Assembly (NCBI GenBank): GCA_025363385.1
Contig: JANYEA010000153.1
Location: forward strand, 1 to 64,000
Direction of reading: 5' to 3'
Length of the DNA stretch: 64,000 nucleotides
Source of the DNA: Bacteroidota bacterium
GTDB taxonomy: Bacteria > Bacteroidota > Bacteroidia > Chitinophagales > Chitinophagaceae
A program made the translations under genes and the position numbers. The notes under the pieces are model-generated. The model had not been told where the DNA came from, ran no database searches, and saw only the letters and a list, made by a program, of their open reading frames with translations. Below are positions 8,978 through 17,108 of this stretch, in pieces (the stretch's first letter is position 1; the number at the start of each line of letters is the position of its first letter).

Positions 8978-9997
8978 ATGAAAAATGCCATTCCCATTTT
9001 TGTTTTTGTAATTTTCCTTTTATTTAAAAGCATTGCTATTTTAGCTCAGGAGCCATTCAATACAGACATTCGTTTGTCAAATAGTAGCAGAAATCCAGCA
9101 CTTACAGGGATTCAGGTTGATGACTTGAAAATCGGAATTTGTTATCATCACCAAATCAAAACATGTTTAGTTCCATATAGATCTTTACAAATTCAAATAG
9201 AATCTAGATTTAAGAGAAAGGAATCCGAAGATGGTTTTACTGCGGGGGCATTAATCAGATACGATGAAGCAGGAAACAACCAATTAAAAAGAGCACAGTT
9301 TCTTCCAGTGCTAAACTTCCATAAATCATTAAGTGAGATAAAGGTCTCTTACCTGAGTTTTGGTTTTATGACTGGTATTTATAAAACTCAGTTTGATCCT
9401 TTTAACTTGCCAACTATTAAAAATTATCATCCAATTCCCTTTGCCCCTAATGATCCTGTAGCCCAAAAAGTATTAGCAAACAGTAGCAGTTATTTTGATT
9501 TTTCTACCGGGTTTAGTTGGTATTCTGATTTAAATCCTCAAGTTTCTATTAATCTGGGTGCTGCTCTTTTTCACTTCAGTCAAAATGCGTGGAAGCAGGA
9601 ATTTACAATTCCTAAAATACCCCGAGAATGGGTACTCAATAGTAGTATTCAGCTTACAGAAAAATCCTACTCTGTAAAGTTACTCAACGACATCAGAATA
9701 AATAAATATGGAACTACACTATATTCAGCTTTAATTGGGGGCATTCCAATTTGTGAAAATTTATTAAATCAATCTTCTGAAATCCAATTGGGGGCATTTT
9801 ATAATTCAAACAAGGAAATATCACCCGTTCTTTCAATCAGTTGTCCAGGTTTTTTAATATCGGTCAGTTACAATATTTTAATGCAAAATAGAAATAAAAT
9901 ACCTGTATTAGAAAATGCTATTGAATCAAATCTAGTGTTTCATATCAATACGCATAAAAGAAATACTGATTCTGAAAAAATGCGGTGCTACTTTTAA
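8978..9997 (+). CDS. PorP/SprF family outer membrane protein
   Basis: This 339-residue protein has a signal peptide ending near AILAQ and starts the mature chain with the typical family segment: RLSNSSRNPALTGI, then alternating beta strands of a probable 14-strand barrel. Members of this family take part in type IX secretion and gliding or anchor secreted surface proteins. They usually sit next to a large C-terminal-domain adhesin. None is here; the gene is isolated and followed by the convergent glycosyltransferase cluster only 22 bases away. The role as a type IX accessory barrel is inferred from family membership. Confidence 0.8.
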   Translation: MKNAIPIFVFVIFLLFKSIAILAQEPFNTDIRLSNSSRNPALTGIQVDDLKIGICYHHQIKTCLVPYRSLQIQIESRFKRKESEDGFTAGALIRYDEAGNNQLKRAQFLPVLNFHKSLSEIKVSYLSFGFMTGIYKTQFDPFNLPTIKNYHPIPFAPNDPVAQKVLANSSSYFDFSTGFSWYSDLNPQVSINLGAALFHFSQNAWKQEFTIPKIPREWVLNSSIQLTEKSYSVKLLNDIRINKYGTTLYSALIGGIPICENLLNQSSEIQLGAFYNSNKEISPVLSISCPGFLISVSYNILMQNRNKIPVLENAIESNLVFHINTHKRNTDSEKMRCYF

Positions 9998-10019
9998 AGA
10001 ACTGGAATGATAGTATCTT

Positions 10020-11186
10020 CTATTTCCTTTTAGCTTTTTCCCACAATACTGATTGATTTGAAGAAAGGTACCTTTTTATACCAGCAAAAACTGCATAATT
10101 CATCATGCAGAAATAATAGGGAATAAAAAATAATTTTATTTTAATTGATCTGGATTGCATCATCCAGCCTAAAATAGCAAATCCATAGAATAACACCTGA
10201 CCAGCTAATACTATATAATACTTCACGTCTCCATTTAGAGCGATTACAATATACCAGTTTAACAAAAAACAAAAAATCATTAAAAATGGAGTTATTGTCC
10301 ACCTGAGTATACGGTGACTTAAATATTGAAAGCTCAGAATGGGATGTCTCAATGGATTTAATAATGCAGAAAGCCTTAAAAATGATTGTATCCCACCTGC
10401 CGCAATTCGAATTTTTCTTTTTAATTCTTCTGTTGTATTGGCAGAGGCATTTTCAGTTGCATAAGCATCTGGTTCATATACAATCCGATAACCCTTTTCA
10501 GCAATCAACATAGAAATCATAAAATCGTCTAACAAAGTATCTATAGGTACGGGAATATATAAAGAGGTCTTTACACTAAATAACTCTCCGGCAGCACCCA
10601 CAACAGAAAATAATTCAGAATCCCAAGCTTTTAACTTTGATTCATATTTCCAATAAAAGCCCTCTCCTGCGGTTGCATCTCCACTATCATCAATTTGAAC
10701 CCTTTTTTCACCGGCAACAGCACCCACAGTAGAATCCTGAAAATGTCTACAAATATTCAATAATGCTTTTGTATTTAAGAGTGTATTTGCATCTGTAAAT
10801 ACTACAACATCCGTTTTCACTTCCAGCATTGCCCGATGAACTGCCACAATTTTTCCGGATCTTTCAGACTGATGCATTAATTGAATAGCTCCATATTTAG
10901 AAATAATCTCCGGGGTTTCATCTGTTGATCCATCTGTTATAAAAATATATTGAACCTTTTCTGCAGGATATTCTAAAGCTAGCGTGTTTGTGATTTTTTC
11001 TTCTATACAATAGGCTTCATTATATGCTGCCACAACTAATGTTACAGTAGGAAGATTATAATTATTATTGAAAGTTTTTTTCTTTCGAAAAACGCGTAAA
11101 ATTTTTACTATAATAAATAGAAGAATACCATAACCGATATAGGTATAAAAAATAATAAAAAGACATAACCAGAATATCGTTTGCAT
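10020..11186 (-). CDS. Membrane glycosyltransferase family 2
   Basis: A 388-residue GT-A enzyme. One N-terminal membrane segment (FWLCLFIIFYTYIGYGILLF) precedes the catalytic domain, which has VAAYNEAYCIEEKI at the nucleotide site and the metal-binding DAN in VVFTDANTLL. The acceptor region holds DDFMISM and a KRKIRIAAGGIQS stretch at the QxxRW position. Three or four membrane helices follow. This is the layout of processive or lipid-linked sugar transferases. It is the last gene of the minus-strand polysaccharide cluster, 4 bases after the preceding gene. The sugar is not predictable. Confidence 0.8.
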   Translation of the reverse strand: MQTIFWLCLFIIFYTYIGYGILLFIIVKILRVFRKKKTFNNNYNLPTVTLVVAAYNEAYCIEEKITNTLALEYPAEKVQYIFITDGSTDETPEIISKYGAIQLMHQSERSGKIVAVHRAMLEVKTDVVVFTDANTLLNTKALLNICRHFQDSTVGAVAGEKRVQIDDSGDATAGEGFYWKYESKLKAWDSELFSVVGAAGELFSVKTSLYIPVPIDTLLDDFMISMLIAEKGYRIVYEPDAYATENASANTTEELKRKIRIAAGGIQSFLRLSALLNPLRHPILSFQYLSHRILRWTITPFLMIFCFLLNWYIVIALNGDVKYYIVLAGQVLFYGFAILGWMMQSRSIKIKLFFIPYYFCMMNYAVFAGIKRYLSSNQSVLWEKAKRK

Positions 11187-11190
11187 AAGC

Positions 11191-12105
11191 TTATTTTAAT
11201 TTATATCCTAATGAATTACTATCTACCCTATTAGTAATATTCCACCAAATAGCCCTTAACAGAATTAATATAAAACCGAAATTACCTTCTTTTATATAAT
11301 GTATGATATTTCTAGGTGTTACTAAAAATAAAAAATGAAAAGAAAAAATCAACCTTTGAAAAACATTTGCATTTCTCCTGCTAAAAAGTATTCTATTCCG
11401 ATTCATAAAATATTCTTTCAAGGGGCTTTTCTGACCAACAGAAACCGATTCTTTATGATAGATCAAAGCTTGCATATTTAGCCTGATCTCGAATCCGGCT
11501 TTTTTAATTCTAGCCCCCCAATCCATCTCCTCGTAATACAGAAAATAATTTTCATGCATCAAACCTGCTTTCTCAATCGCCTCTTTTGAAATCATCATTG
11601 CAGCACCATGACCAAACCCTGTATTACCTGTTAAATAATCATACTGACCATTATCTATTTCGAATTGACCAATACACGCATTCCTTGCTGTAAAATAATT
11701 CATTTCTGTATAACCTGCATATTGCAGGGTATCTGGCTGCTGAAAGTATTTGATTTTGGGAGAAACCATTCCTGCTTTAGGATAGTTCTCAAAATCTTGT
11801 ACCAATGTATTAACTAGCCCTTTCGTAAATTCAGTGTCATTATTAACCAAAAAAAATAGGTCCCCCTTTGCCTTGGAAATTCCGAGATTATTGCCTCCAG
11901 CAAATCCAAGATTCACTTCCGACCGATAGAATTGAACAAAAGGGTATTTTATTTTCCAATTAGGAATCGGGTTTATGGTGCTTGCATTATCAACTACAAT
12001 GATCTCATAATTATTGTAATCATTCGTTTGATAGAACGCATTTAAGAATTCATCGGTAACATGGCTATAATTAAAATTGACCGTAATAATGGAAACAAGT
12101 TTCAT
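11191..12105 (-). CDS. Glycosyltransferase family 2, rhamnosyltransferase-like
   Basis: A 304-residue enzyme with the classical GT2 start (VSIITVNFNYSHVTDEFL), VVDNAST, the donor-binding NLGFAGGNN, and NNDTEF as the metal-binding motif. The acceptor loop YYEEMDWGARIKKAG is typical of rhamnosyltransferase-type (WbbL-like) members. A hydrophobic C-terminal segment (FILILLRAIWW) may attach it to the membrane. It lies between the GT14-like gene (8-base gap) and the last GT2 gene. Confidence 0.8.
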   Translation of the reverse strand: MKLVSIITVNFNYSHVTDEFLNAFYQTNDYNNYEIIVVDNASTINPIPNWKIKYPFVQFYRSEVNLGFAGGNNLGISKAKGDLFFLVNNDTEFTKGLVNTLVQDFENYPKAGMVSPKIKYFQQPDTLQYAGYTEMNYFTARNACIGQFEIDNGQYDYLTGNTGFGHGAAMMISKEAIEKAGLMHENYFLYYEEMDWGARIKKAGFEIRLNMQALIYHKESVSVGQKSPLKEYFMNRNRILFSRRNANVFQRLIFSFHFLFLVTPRNIIHYIKEGNFGFILILLRAIWWNITNRVDSNSLGYKLK

Positions 12106-12113
12106 ATCAATTT

Positions 12114-12959
12114 TTATGTCAATAAATTAGTATCAATCCAGTCTAATACTTTTGAATCAATATTTGTGTCAAATTTCCTTGCGAAAAATTTACCCGAATT
12201 ACTAAGATCATCAATGTCTTGTATCGTTAAAATTTTGGGGCTTGCTCCACCTAAAGTCCAATCAATATACCGAAGATTATTATTCGTTAGTTGATCCTTA
12301 AATTTAGAACTATACAAAATAGAATGAAATAAGATCTCATCACTTCCCCAGGTAAGCGCAAAAAAGCGTTTAACATGGGGGTTTGATTGTAAGTAATGAA
12401 CGATGTATTCAATATGCTCAATTGTAATGGTAAACCATTGCGATCTGCCAACATAAGTTAAATCTTTTGGGGGTGTTCTTTTAGGCAAACAAAAATTCAC
12501 TAAAATTTCTATTAATGTTTTACCGGGGAATGAAAAATCTGTTAAGTGAAATTTTTCTAGTCTAGGGATTGCTTCGTTCCATTCTTTATAAATAGGATAA
12601 AACTCCATAAATGCTTTTCCCTGATTCTTAGTTAAGAAAAGAGACATCGCTTCATTGGTCATTAAAGGATAATCTTGTCCGCTGATTAATGACACATATT
12701 GGTTACTATCAAAATGCGGAAGAATTTCAATGAAGCTATTCACCATACTTTGCACCATACTATAAGCACCCCAACTAACTTTTACCCTATTTTTAATAAA
12801 AACAACATTCGATAAGTTTTGATATTCCTCAAATAAAGAGATATCAATTTTAAGATCGAGGTGAAGAAAAATAGTTGCATTATCTGAGCTTAATCTATTG
12901 ACAAGTCTTCTAAGCTGACTAGTATTGGTATGAATCAATATAAGAAAAACTGAATTCAA
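12114..12959 (-). CDS. GT14-type beta-1,6-N-acetylglucosaminyltransferase-like enzyme
   Basis: A 281-residue protein with motifs of the Core-2/I-branching family: KVSWGAYSMVQSMV, SLISGQDYPL, GSDEILFHSIL and the C-terminal SGKFFARKFD. In bacteria these enzymes decorate cell-surface polysaccharides; a GlcNAc or xylose donor is possible. The frame opens with TTG at 12959; an in-frame stop lies just upstream and no ATG is near, so a TTG start is the only sensible one. Confidence 0.8.
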   Translation of the reverse strand: MNSVFLILIHTNTSQLRRLVNRLSSDNATIFLHLDLKIDISLFEEYQNLSNVVFIKNRVKVSWGAYSMVQSMVNSFIEILPHFDSNQYVSLISGQDYPLMTNEAMSLFLTKNQGKAFMEFYPIYKEWNEAIPRLEKFHLTDFSFPGKTLIEILVNFCLPKRTPPKDLTYVGRSQWFTITIEHIEYIVHYLQSNPHVKRFFALTWGSDEILFHSILYSSKFKDQLTNNNLRYIDWTLGGASPKILTIQDIDDLSNSGKFFARKFDTNIDSKVLDWIDTNLLT

Positions 12960-13026
12960 ATTATTGAGTTACTTGGGTGATTATGAATATAGTGGTTTTC
13001 ATTTATGCGAATAAAAGATTTTAAAA

Positions 13027-14226
13027 TTATCGTTTTTCAACTTCCCATTTTGAAACCGCTTTATCTATTTCTAACACACAATTTTCCCAAGTATGAGTTG
13101 ATGCAAATTGGCGTCGCTTATTTTTCATGTCAATATTATTGCTCTTCAAACCCTCTTCTATCATGTGCACATAATCTTCTTTCGTTTGAGCCAAATAACA
13201 AAAATCCTTAAAAATATCCATGGCTTCTGTTTTAGTAGCAACTACAGGCTTTCCTACTGCAAGGTATTCATCAATCTTTCTCGGATAGTTGCCAATGGTA
13301 ACTTGATTCACAATTTGCGGATTGATGCATAAATCAAATACATTAATGTAAGCAGGTAGCGAAGAAGCATCTTTTGAACCAAGAAAATATACGTTGCTTA
13401 GTTGATGTAATAATGAAGATTTAAATTGATCGTCTTCAGGACCAACTAATACAATATTCCATTCTGGCCTAGCTGTAGCGATATGATGAAGTATTTCGAT
13501 ATCAAGGCGAATACTTTGTAATGCACCTACGTATCCAATAATAGGAGCTTTAATTGAAATCATATCCAGTGGAACAATATCTTCATCACAATTCGAAAAT
13601 ATTTCAAGTTCGCATCCTTGTCCTACATAGAAAGACTGGCTATTATATTGTCTGCAATAATCAGCCAGATAGGTTGAATTGGCTACACAGATATCTGAGT
13701 CTGCAATTAGTTCTGGTTCTAGTTTAGTACCGTGTAATTTCCAATAGTCGACCGCCAACATAAAATCGCGGGAATAATAAACACTCACTGCTGGTTTTAA
13801 AAAATATTTCAAATGAAAAGAACGAAACATATCGTTATCATTAAATAAAATATAATTTTTGAAGTCAAGTTTCTCAATTGCTTTTAAAATAGCTTTTGCA
13901 AAAAGTCTATTATTTCTTTTATTTATTAATTCAAAAATTCTTTGCGAATTTATCCAATTAATTGACTCTATTACTTCATCGGGAAACAGATTCCACAAAT
14001 TATCCTTTATACTAATCAATCCAGGTTCAGTTCCTCTTACAATAGCAACTCTCTTAAGTATTTTTGGATCTTTTTTGCCACGAAATTTACTAATTCGATC
14101 TAAGGGAGAGTTCACATATAATACACGATTATATTTACTCCATTCTAGGGCTATATTTTTACAATTACTACCAATAGATGTATCCCAGGGCTGCTGACCT
14201 ACAATAATAATATCTCTACCCATCAT
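13027..14226 (-). CDS. GT-B fold glycosyltransferase (GT4-like)
   Basis: The ORF extends to 14271, but I place the start at the ATG of codon 16 (14226, MMGRDIIIVGQQPWD). It lies 5 bases after the stop of the polymerase gene and avoids a 41-base overlap. The product of about 399 residues has an N-terminal half with VLYVNSPLDR and a C-terminal GT-B half with APIIGYVGALQS, WNIVLVGPEDDQF and CINPQIVNQVTIGNYPRKIDEYLAVGKP split across the donor pocket, including the E of the EX7E-like site. It is predicted to be a cytoplasmic, peripheral sugar transferase for repeat-unit assembly. Confidence 0.75.
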   Translation of the reverse strand: MMGRDIIIVGQQPWDTSIGSNCKNIALEWSKYNRVLYVNSPLDRISKFRGKKDPKILKRVAIVRGTEPGLISIKDNLWNLFPDEVIESINWINSQRIFELINKRNNRLFAKAILKAIEKLDFKNYILFNDNDMFRSFHLKYFLKPAVSVYYSRDFMLAVDYWKLHGTKLEPELIADSDICVANSTYLADYCRQYNSQSFYVGQGCELEIFSNCDEDIVPLDMISIKAPIIGYVGALQSIRLDIEILHHIATARPEWNIVLVGPEDDQFKSSLLHQLSNVYFLGSKDASSLPAYINVFDLCINPQIVNQVTIGNYPRKIDEYLAVGKPVVATKTEAMDIFKDFCYLAQTKEDYVHMIEEGLKSNNIDMKNKRRQFASTHTWENCVLEIDKAVSKWEVEKR

Positions 14227-14230
14227 TTTA

Positions 14231-15742
14231 TTAGCATTTCCCATCGGCCGCAAGGTTTTGCTGCTGATCAATCCTATAAATAGATACCATCAAAGCAACC
14301 GCCAAAAAGAATAATACATTTGATGGATATTGTACAATTGCTTGTTGAGGGAAATTACCAATATTCCAAATGAATACAATTAACACAACTGCTAAAGAAT
14401 AGCTTTTTAATTGCGGATCAATGATTTTAAAATAATTATTGATCCCTGTTTTGAGAATCACAAATATCATCAAACTAAAAAGCAATAATCCAACCCACCC
14501 TAATTCAACAGTAGTTCTTACATAGCCACTATCTGGCTGGAAAGTTCCTAAGAATGAATTTGGCGAAAAACGGGCTCCCCATTCTCCTGTAGCTCCTAAG
14601 CCACCACCGAAGGGATGACTATATACATAGGGCTTAATTTTAGCCTGATTCTCTTCACGTAACTGGTAAGAAGCATCTTGTTTAGGTCTGAAAGCTGTTT
14701 GGAATCGGAGTATATTTTGGTTCGAAGTTGGCATTACTATAAGAAATCCAATAAATAAAAATGCTCCTAAAGTGAACATCAATATTTTTTTATTGAATTT
14801 TAAAATGGCAAAAAGAATTAAGGCAATAGGCAAAAGTGGATTTGCTGCCCTAGTACCTGAAAAAATCATTGCATTTAAAAAGAAAAAAGCCAAAAAGGCT
14901 AAAATTACTTTTTTATATCTTTTCATTGGACCAGTAATCAACGCCATGCATAAAATACTTCCAGTAGCCATATTATAAGCAAAAGTTACAGGGTCTGAAA
15001 ACATGGAAAATTTTCTCCAGTGGCCTGCCAGAAATAAAAGCCCAGCGAGATCGGGATTGGTATCTAGCCAATTTTGCTCAACTGCATCAAACCCAATATA
15101 TTCCTGCTTAAAAGCGTAACAAGCAGCTATAAACGACCAAAAAATCCACCATTTCAGAATTGTTTTAATAAACTTTTTTGTGCGTATATTAAATACAAAA
15201 ATAAAATACATGAGTGTAACTAAGGCTACTGTTCTAACTGTATATAACCATGCTAGTTTCGACGCAGCTGCTGGATTTACCGCTTGCATTAAATTATAGA
15301 GAACCCATATTAATATAAATATGCTAATATTATTATTGAATACCTGCCACTCTTTTTTTTGTTTCATTTGAATGAACAGCCCTAAAATAAATAAAACAAG
15401 CATACCATCCATCAAGGTTCCCAATGGAAAACTTCCAATCAAATATCTTGAAAGCCAAGCCATAATATATGCCAATGTTATATAAACTATTATTCCAAAT
15501 GCAGGGTTCACTAAAATAAAAAATACAAGTAATGGAGTCACTAAAGAAATAATCGTAACAAGCCCAACCATTATACCATATAATGCGGTTGCATACGCTA
15601 ATGCAGTTGACAGTATCACAAATATCAAAAATACTAACCAACCTGAATAATTATCAATTAGCAGTTTTCTCCTCAGAAATTTGCCAATCGATCTTTTAGA
15701 TTGATTATTAGAAGGGTCAATATTTAAAGTAAGATTTTCCAA
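14231..15742 (-). CDS. O-antigen ligase/polymerase (Wzy-like) membrane protein
   Basis: A 503-residue polytopic protein with about 11-12 membrane helices and a large periplasmic loop (residues about 340-410) with RFQTAFRPKQDASYQLREEN and HPFGGGLGATGEWG. This is the Wzy_C/O-antigen ligase pattern, in which a periplasmic Arg/His-bearing loop joins polysaccharide repeats. The frame starts with TTG at 15742, because the next ATG is inside the second helix. An in-frame TAA separates it by one codon from the small membrane ORF upstream. Its neighbours (chain-length protein and glycosyltransferases) favour a polymerase over a lipid A ligase. Confidence 0.8.
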   Translation of the reverse strand: MENLTLNIDPSNNQSKRSIGKFLRRKLLIDNYSGWLVFLIFVILSTALAYATALYGIMVGLVTIISLVTPLLVFFILVNPAFGIIVYITLAYIMAWLSRYLIGSFPLGTLMDGMLVLFILGLFIQMKQKKEWQVFNNNISIFILIWVLYNLMQAVNPAAASKLAWLYTVRTVALVTLMYFIFVFNIRTKKFIKTILKWWIFWSFIAACYAFKQEYIGFDAVEQNWLDTNPDLAGLLFLAGHWRKFSMFSDPVTFAYNMATGSILCMALITGPMKRYKKVILAFLAFFFLNAMIFSGTRAANPLLPIALILFAILKFNKKILMFTLGAFLFIGFLIVMPTSNQNILRFQTAFRPKQDASYQLREENQAKIKPYVYSHPFGGGLGATGEWGARFSPNSFLGTFQPDSGYVRTTVELGWVGLLLFSLMIFVILKTGINNYFKIIDPQLKSYSLAVVLIVFIWNIGNFPQQAIVQYPSNVLFFLAVALMVSIYRIDQQQNLAADGKC

Positions 15743-15745
15743 AGA

Positions 15746-15886
15746 TTAGGTTAACATTTTAAAAATAATGGCTAACTGAATTATTATTACAAAAGCAATA
15801 GCAACTTTTCTAGTAATCGCTTGAATTCTAGCTTCTGCGAGTTTATCTGATTCTGCTTTTATTTGTTGCCTTGGAATTGTACGCAT
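15746..15886 (-). CDS. 46-residue single-span membrane protein
   Basis: Too short for the ORF track. ATG at 15886 opens a 46-codon frame ending in TAA at 15746. The product begins MRTIPRQQIKAESDKLAEAR, a charged amphipathic helix, followed by one membrane segment (KVAIAFVIIIQLAIIFKML). It fits the gap between the processive GT2 (5 bases) and the polymerase exactly, and is in frame with the polymerase, whose TTG start lies one codon after this stop. It may be a small accessory subunit of the polymerase or synthase, or a detached N-terminal helix. No family is recognised. Confidence 0.55.
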   Translation of the reverse strand: MRTIPRQQIKAESDKLAEARIQAITRKVAIAFVIIIQLAIIFKMLT

Positions 15887-15891
15887 TGCAA

Positions 15892-17076
15892 TTATTTGAG
15901 TTCTTCAATTTTTTTATCATGAAAATGTCGTGTTGCCACAGAAATTTCATTTGCACTTTTCATTTTCATTAAAGATAATACCTGCATATACATGAATTTA
16001 GGTATCCCTCTTAATGAAGCATAAATTCTTTTATCTGCATTCGACAAAATAAGTGCTAAAAGAAATCCTAGTATAAAGAAAAGGAATCCCAAAAACCAAA
16101 TGAATGATTGCATTGGGAAGATGAAAATATCAATTGTCATACAAAAAACAGATAACAATAAAAAAATGAATAAAGGAGGCCTCAAAAGAACTAATCCAAA
16201 TAAGAATTGATTCCAATTAAACTCAATGATTCCTTTCACTGCTATCGTAAACCCAAATTTAAAATACCTGAACCAGGTATTAATCCAACGAGCCCTTTGC
16301 TTAACAAGTTGATCCGACCGTGATGTTTTTTCATCATAAACGATTGCATTTTCAGCAAACGCAATTCGATGACCTCTTATAACAATTTCTTTTTGCAAAA
16401 TTTTATCAAACCCCGCACCCGTAATATCAAGATGTTCTAAGCATTCTTTATACAAAGAAGTGGTAAAAGCCATACCGGAACCATCTAAAGTTGCGGATGA
16501 TCCGGCTTGAAATAAAATTTTACCAGAATAAAAATGATAATAAATATCTCTAGCCGCATCCAAACATGCGATAATAGTATCTAAATTTTTAGCACTTCGC
16601 AAACCTTGAACCGCACTAAATCCATTATCAAAATAAACATTTAATTCATCCAGATATTCAGGTTCTGCTAAATTATCACTATCAATAATGGTTATTCTAT
16701 TATGCGCTCGTTTAAACCTGTTTATTGCATAAAAATGAGAACGGGTATTACTAGATAAGGTAGTTTCAGGTTTTAATATAATAACCCGTTCATCTTCAAA
16801 ACTCAATCCGCTAATATCACAATTATCTGCAACAATATAAATCAGGTATTTTTTGTATTTCAAAAGAAGCAGAGATGAAACAACAGGTATTATTGTATTT
16901 ATCTCTTCGTATGCAGTTATAATAATTGCATAGTCTGCATCTTCTGTTGATTTATTTATTTTCCTTGACTTTGGAACTATTAAATAAATCAAAAAAATCA
17001 ATATGGGGAATACTAAATTATAGCCGATTAAGATTTGAACTATTTGCCATAATAGCATCAAGTTATGAATGTCCAT
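15892..17076 (-). CDS. Processive glycosyltransferase family 2, cellulose/hyaluronan synthase-like
   Basis: A 394-residue membrane enzyme. One N-terminal helix precedes the GT-A domain with IITAYEEINTI, the metal-binding DSDN of ITIIDSDNLAEPEY, the acceptor-site SGMAFTTSLY with TGAGFDKIL, and the QRARW motif of processive beta-glycosyltransferases. Three or four helices follow (LLRPPLFIFLLLSVFCM). It follows the Wzc-like gene after 32 bases. It could extend a homopolymer or add a repeat-unit sugar; the sequence does not decide between them. Confidence 0.8.
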   Translation of the reverse strand: MDIHNLMLLWQIVQILIGYNLVFPILIFLIYLIVPKSRKINKSTEDADYAIIITAYEEINTIIPVVSSLLLLKYKKYLIYIVADNCDISGLSFEDERVIILKPETTLSSNTRSHFYAINRFKRAHNRITIIDSDNLAEPEYLDELNVYFDNGFSAVQGLRSAKNLDTIIACLDAARDIYYHFYSGKILFQAGSSATLDGSGMAFTTSLYKECLEHLDITGAGFDKILQKEIVIRGHRIAFAENAIVYDEKTSRSDQLVKQRARWINTWFRYFKFGFTIAVKGIIEFNWNQFLFGLVLLRPPLFIFLLLSVFCMTIDIFIFPMQSFIWFLGFLFFILGFLLALILSNADKRIYASLRGIPKFMYMQVLSLMKMKSANEISVATRHFHDKKIEELK

Positions 17077-17108
17077 TACAAATCATTATTATTGATGAAA
17101 ATCGATGA

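Noticed and set aside
14772-14978. Plus-strand ORF encoding a lysine-rich peptide
   Set aside because: It is antisense to hydrophobic helices of the Wzy-like polymerase, which naturally gives Lys-rich reverse translations.
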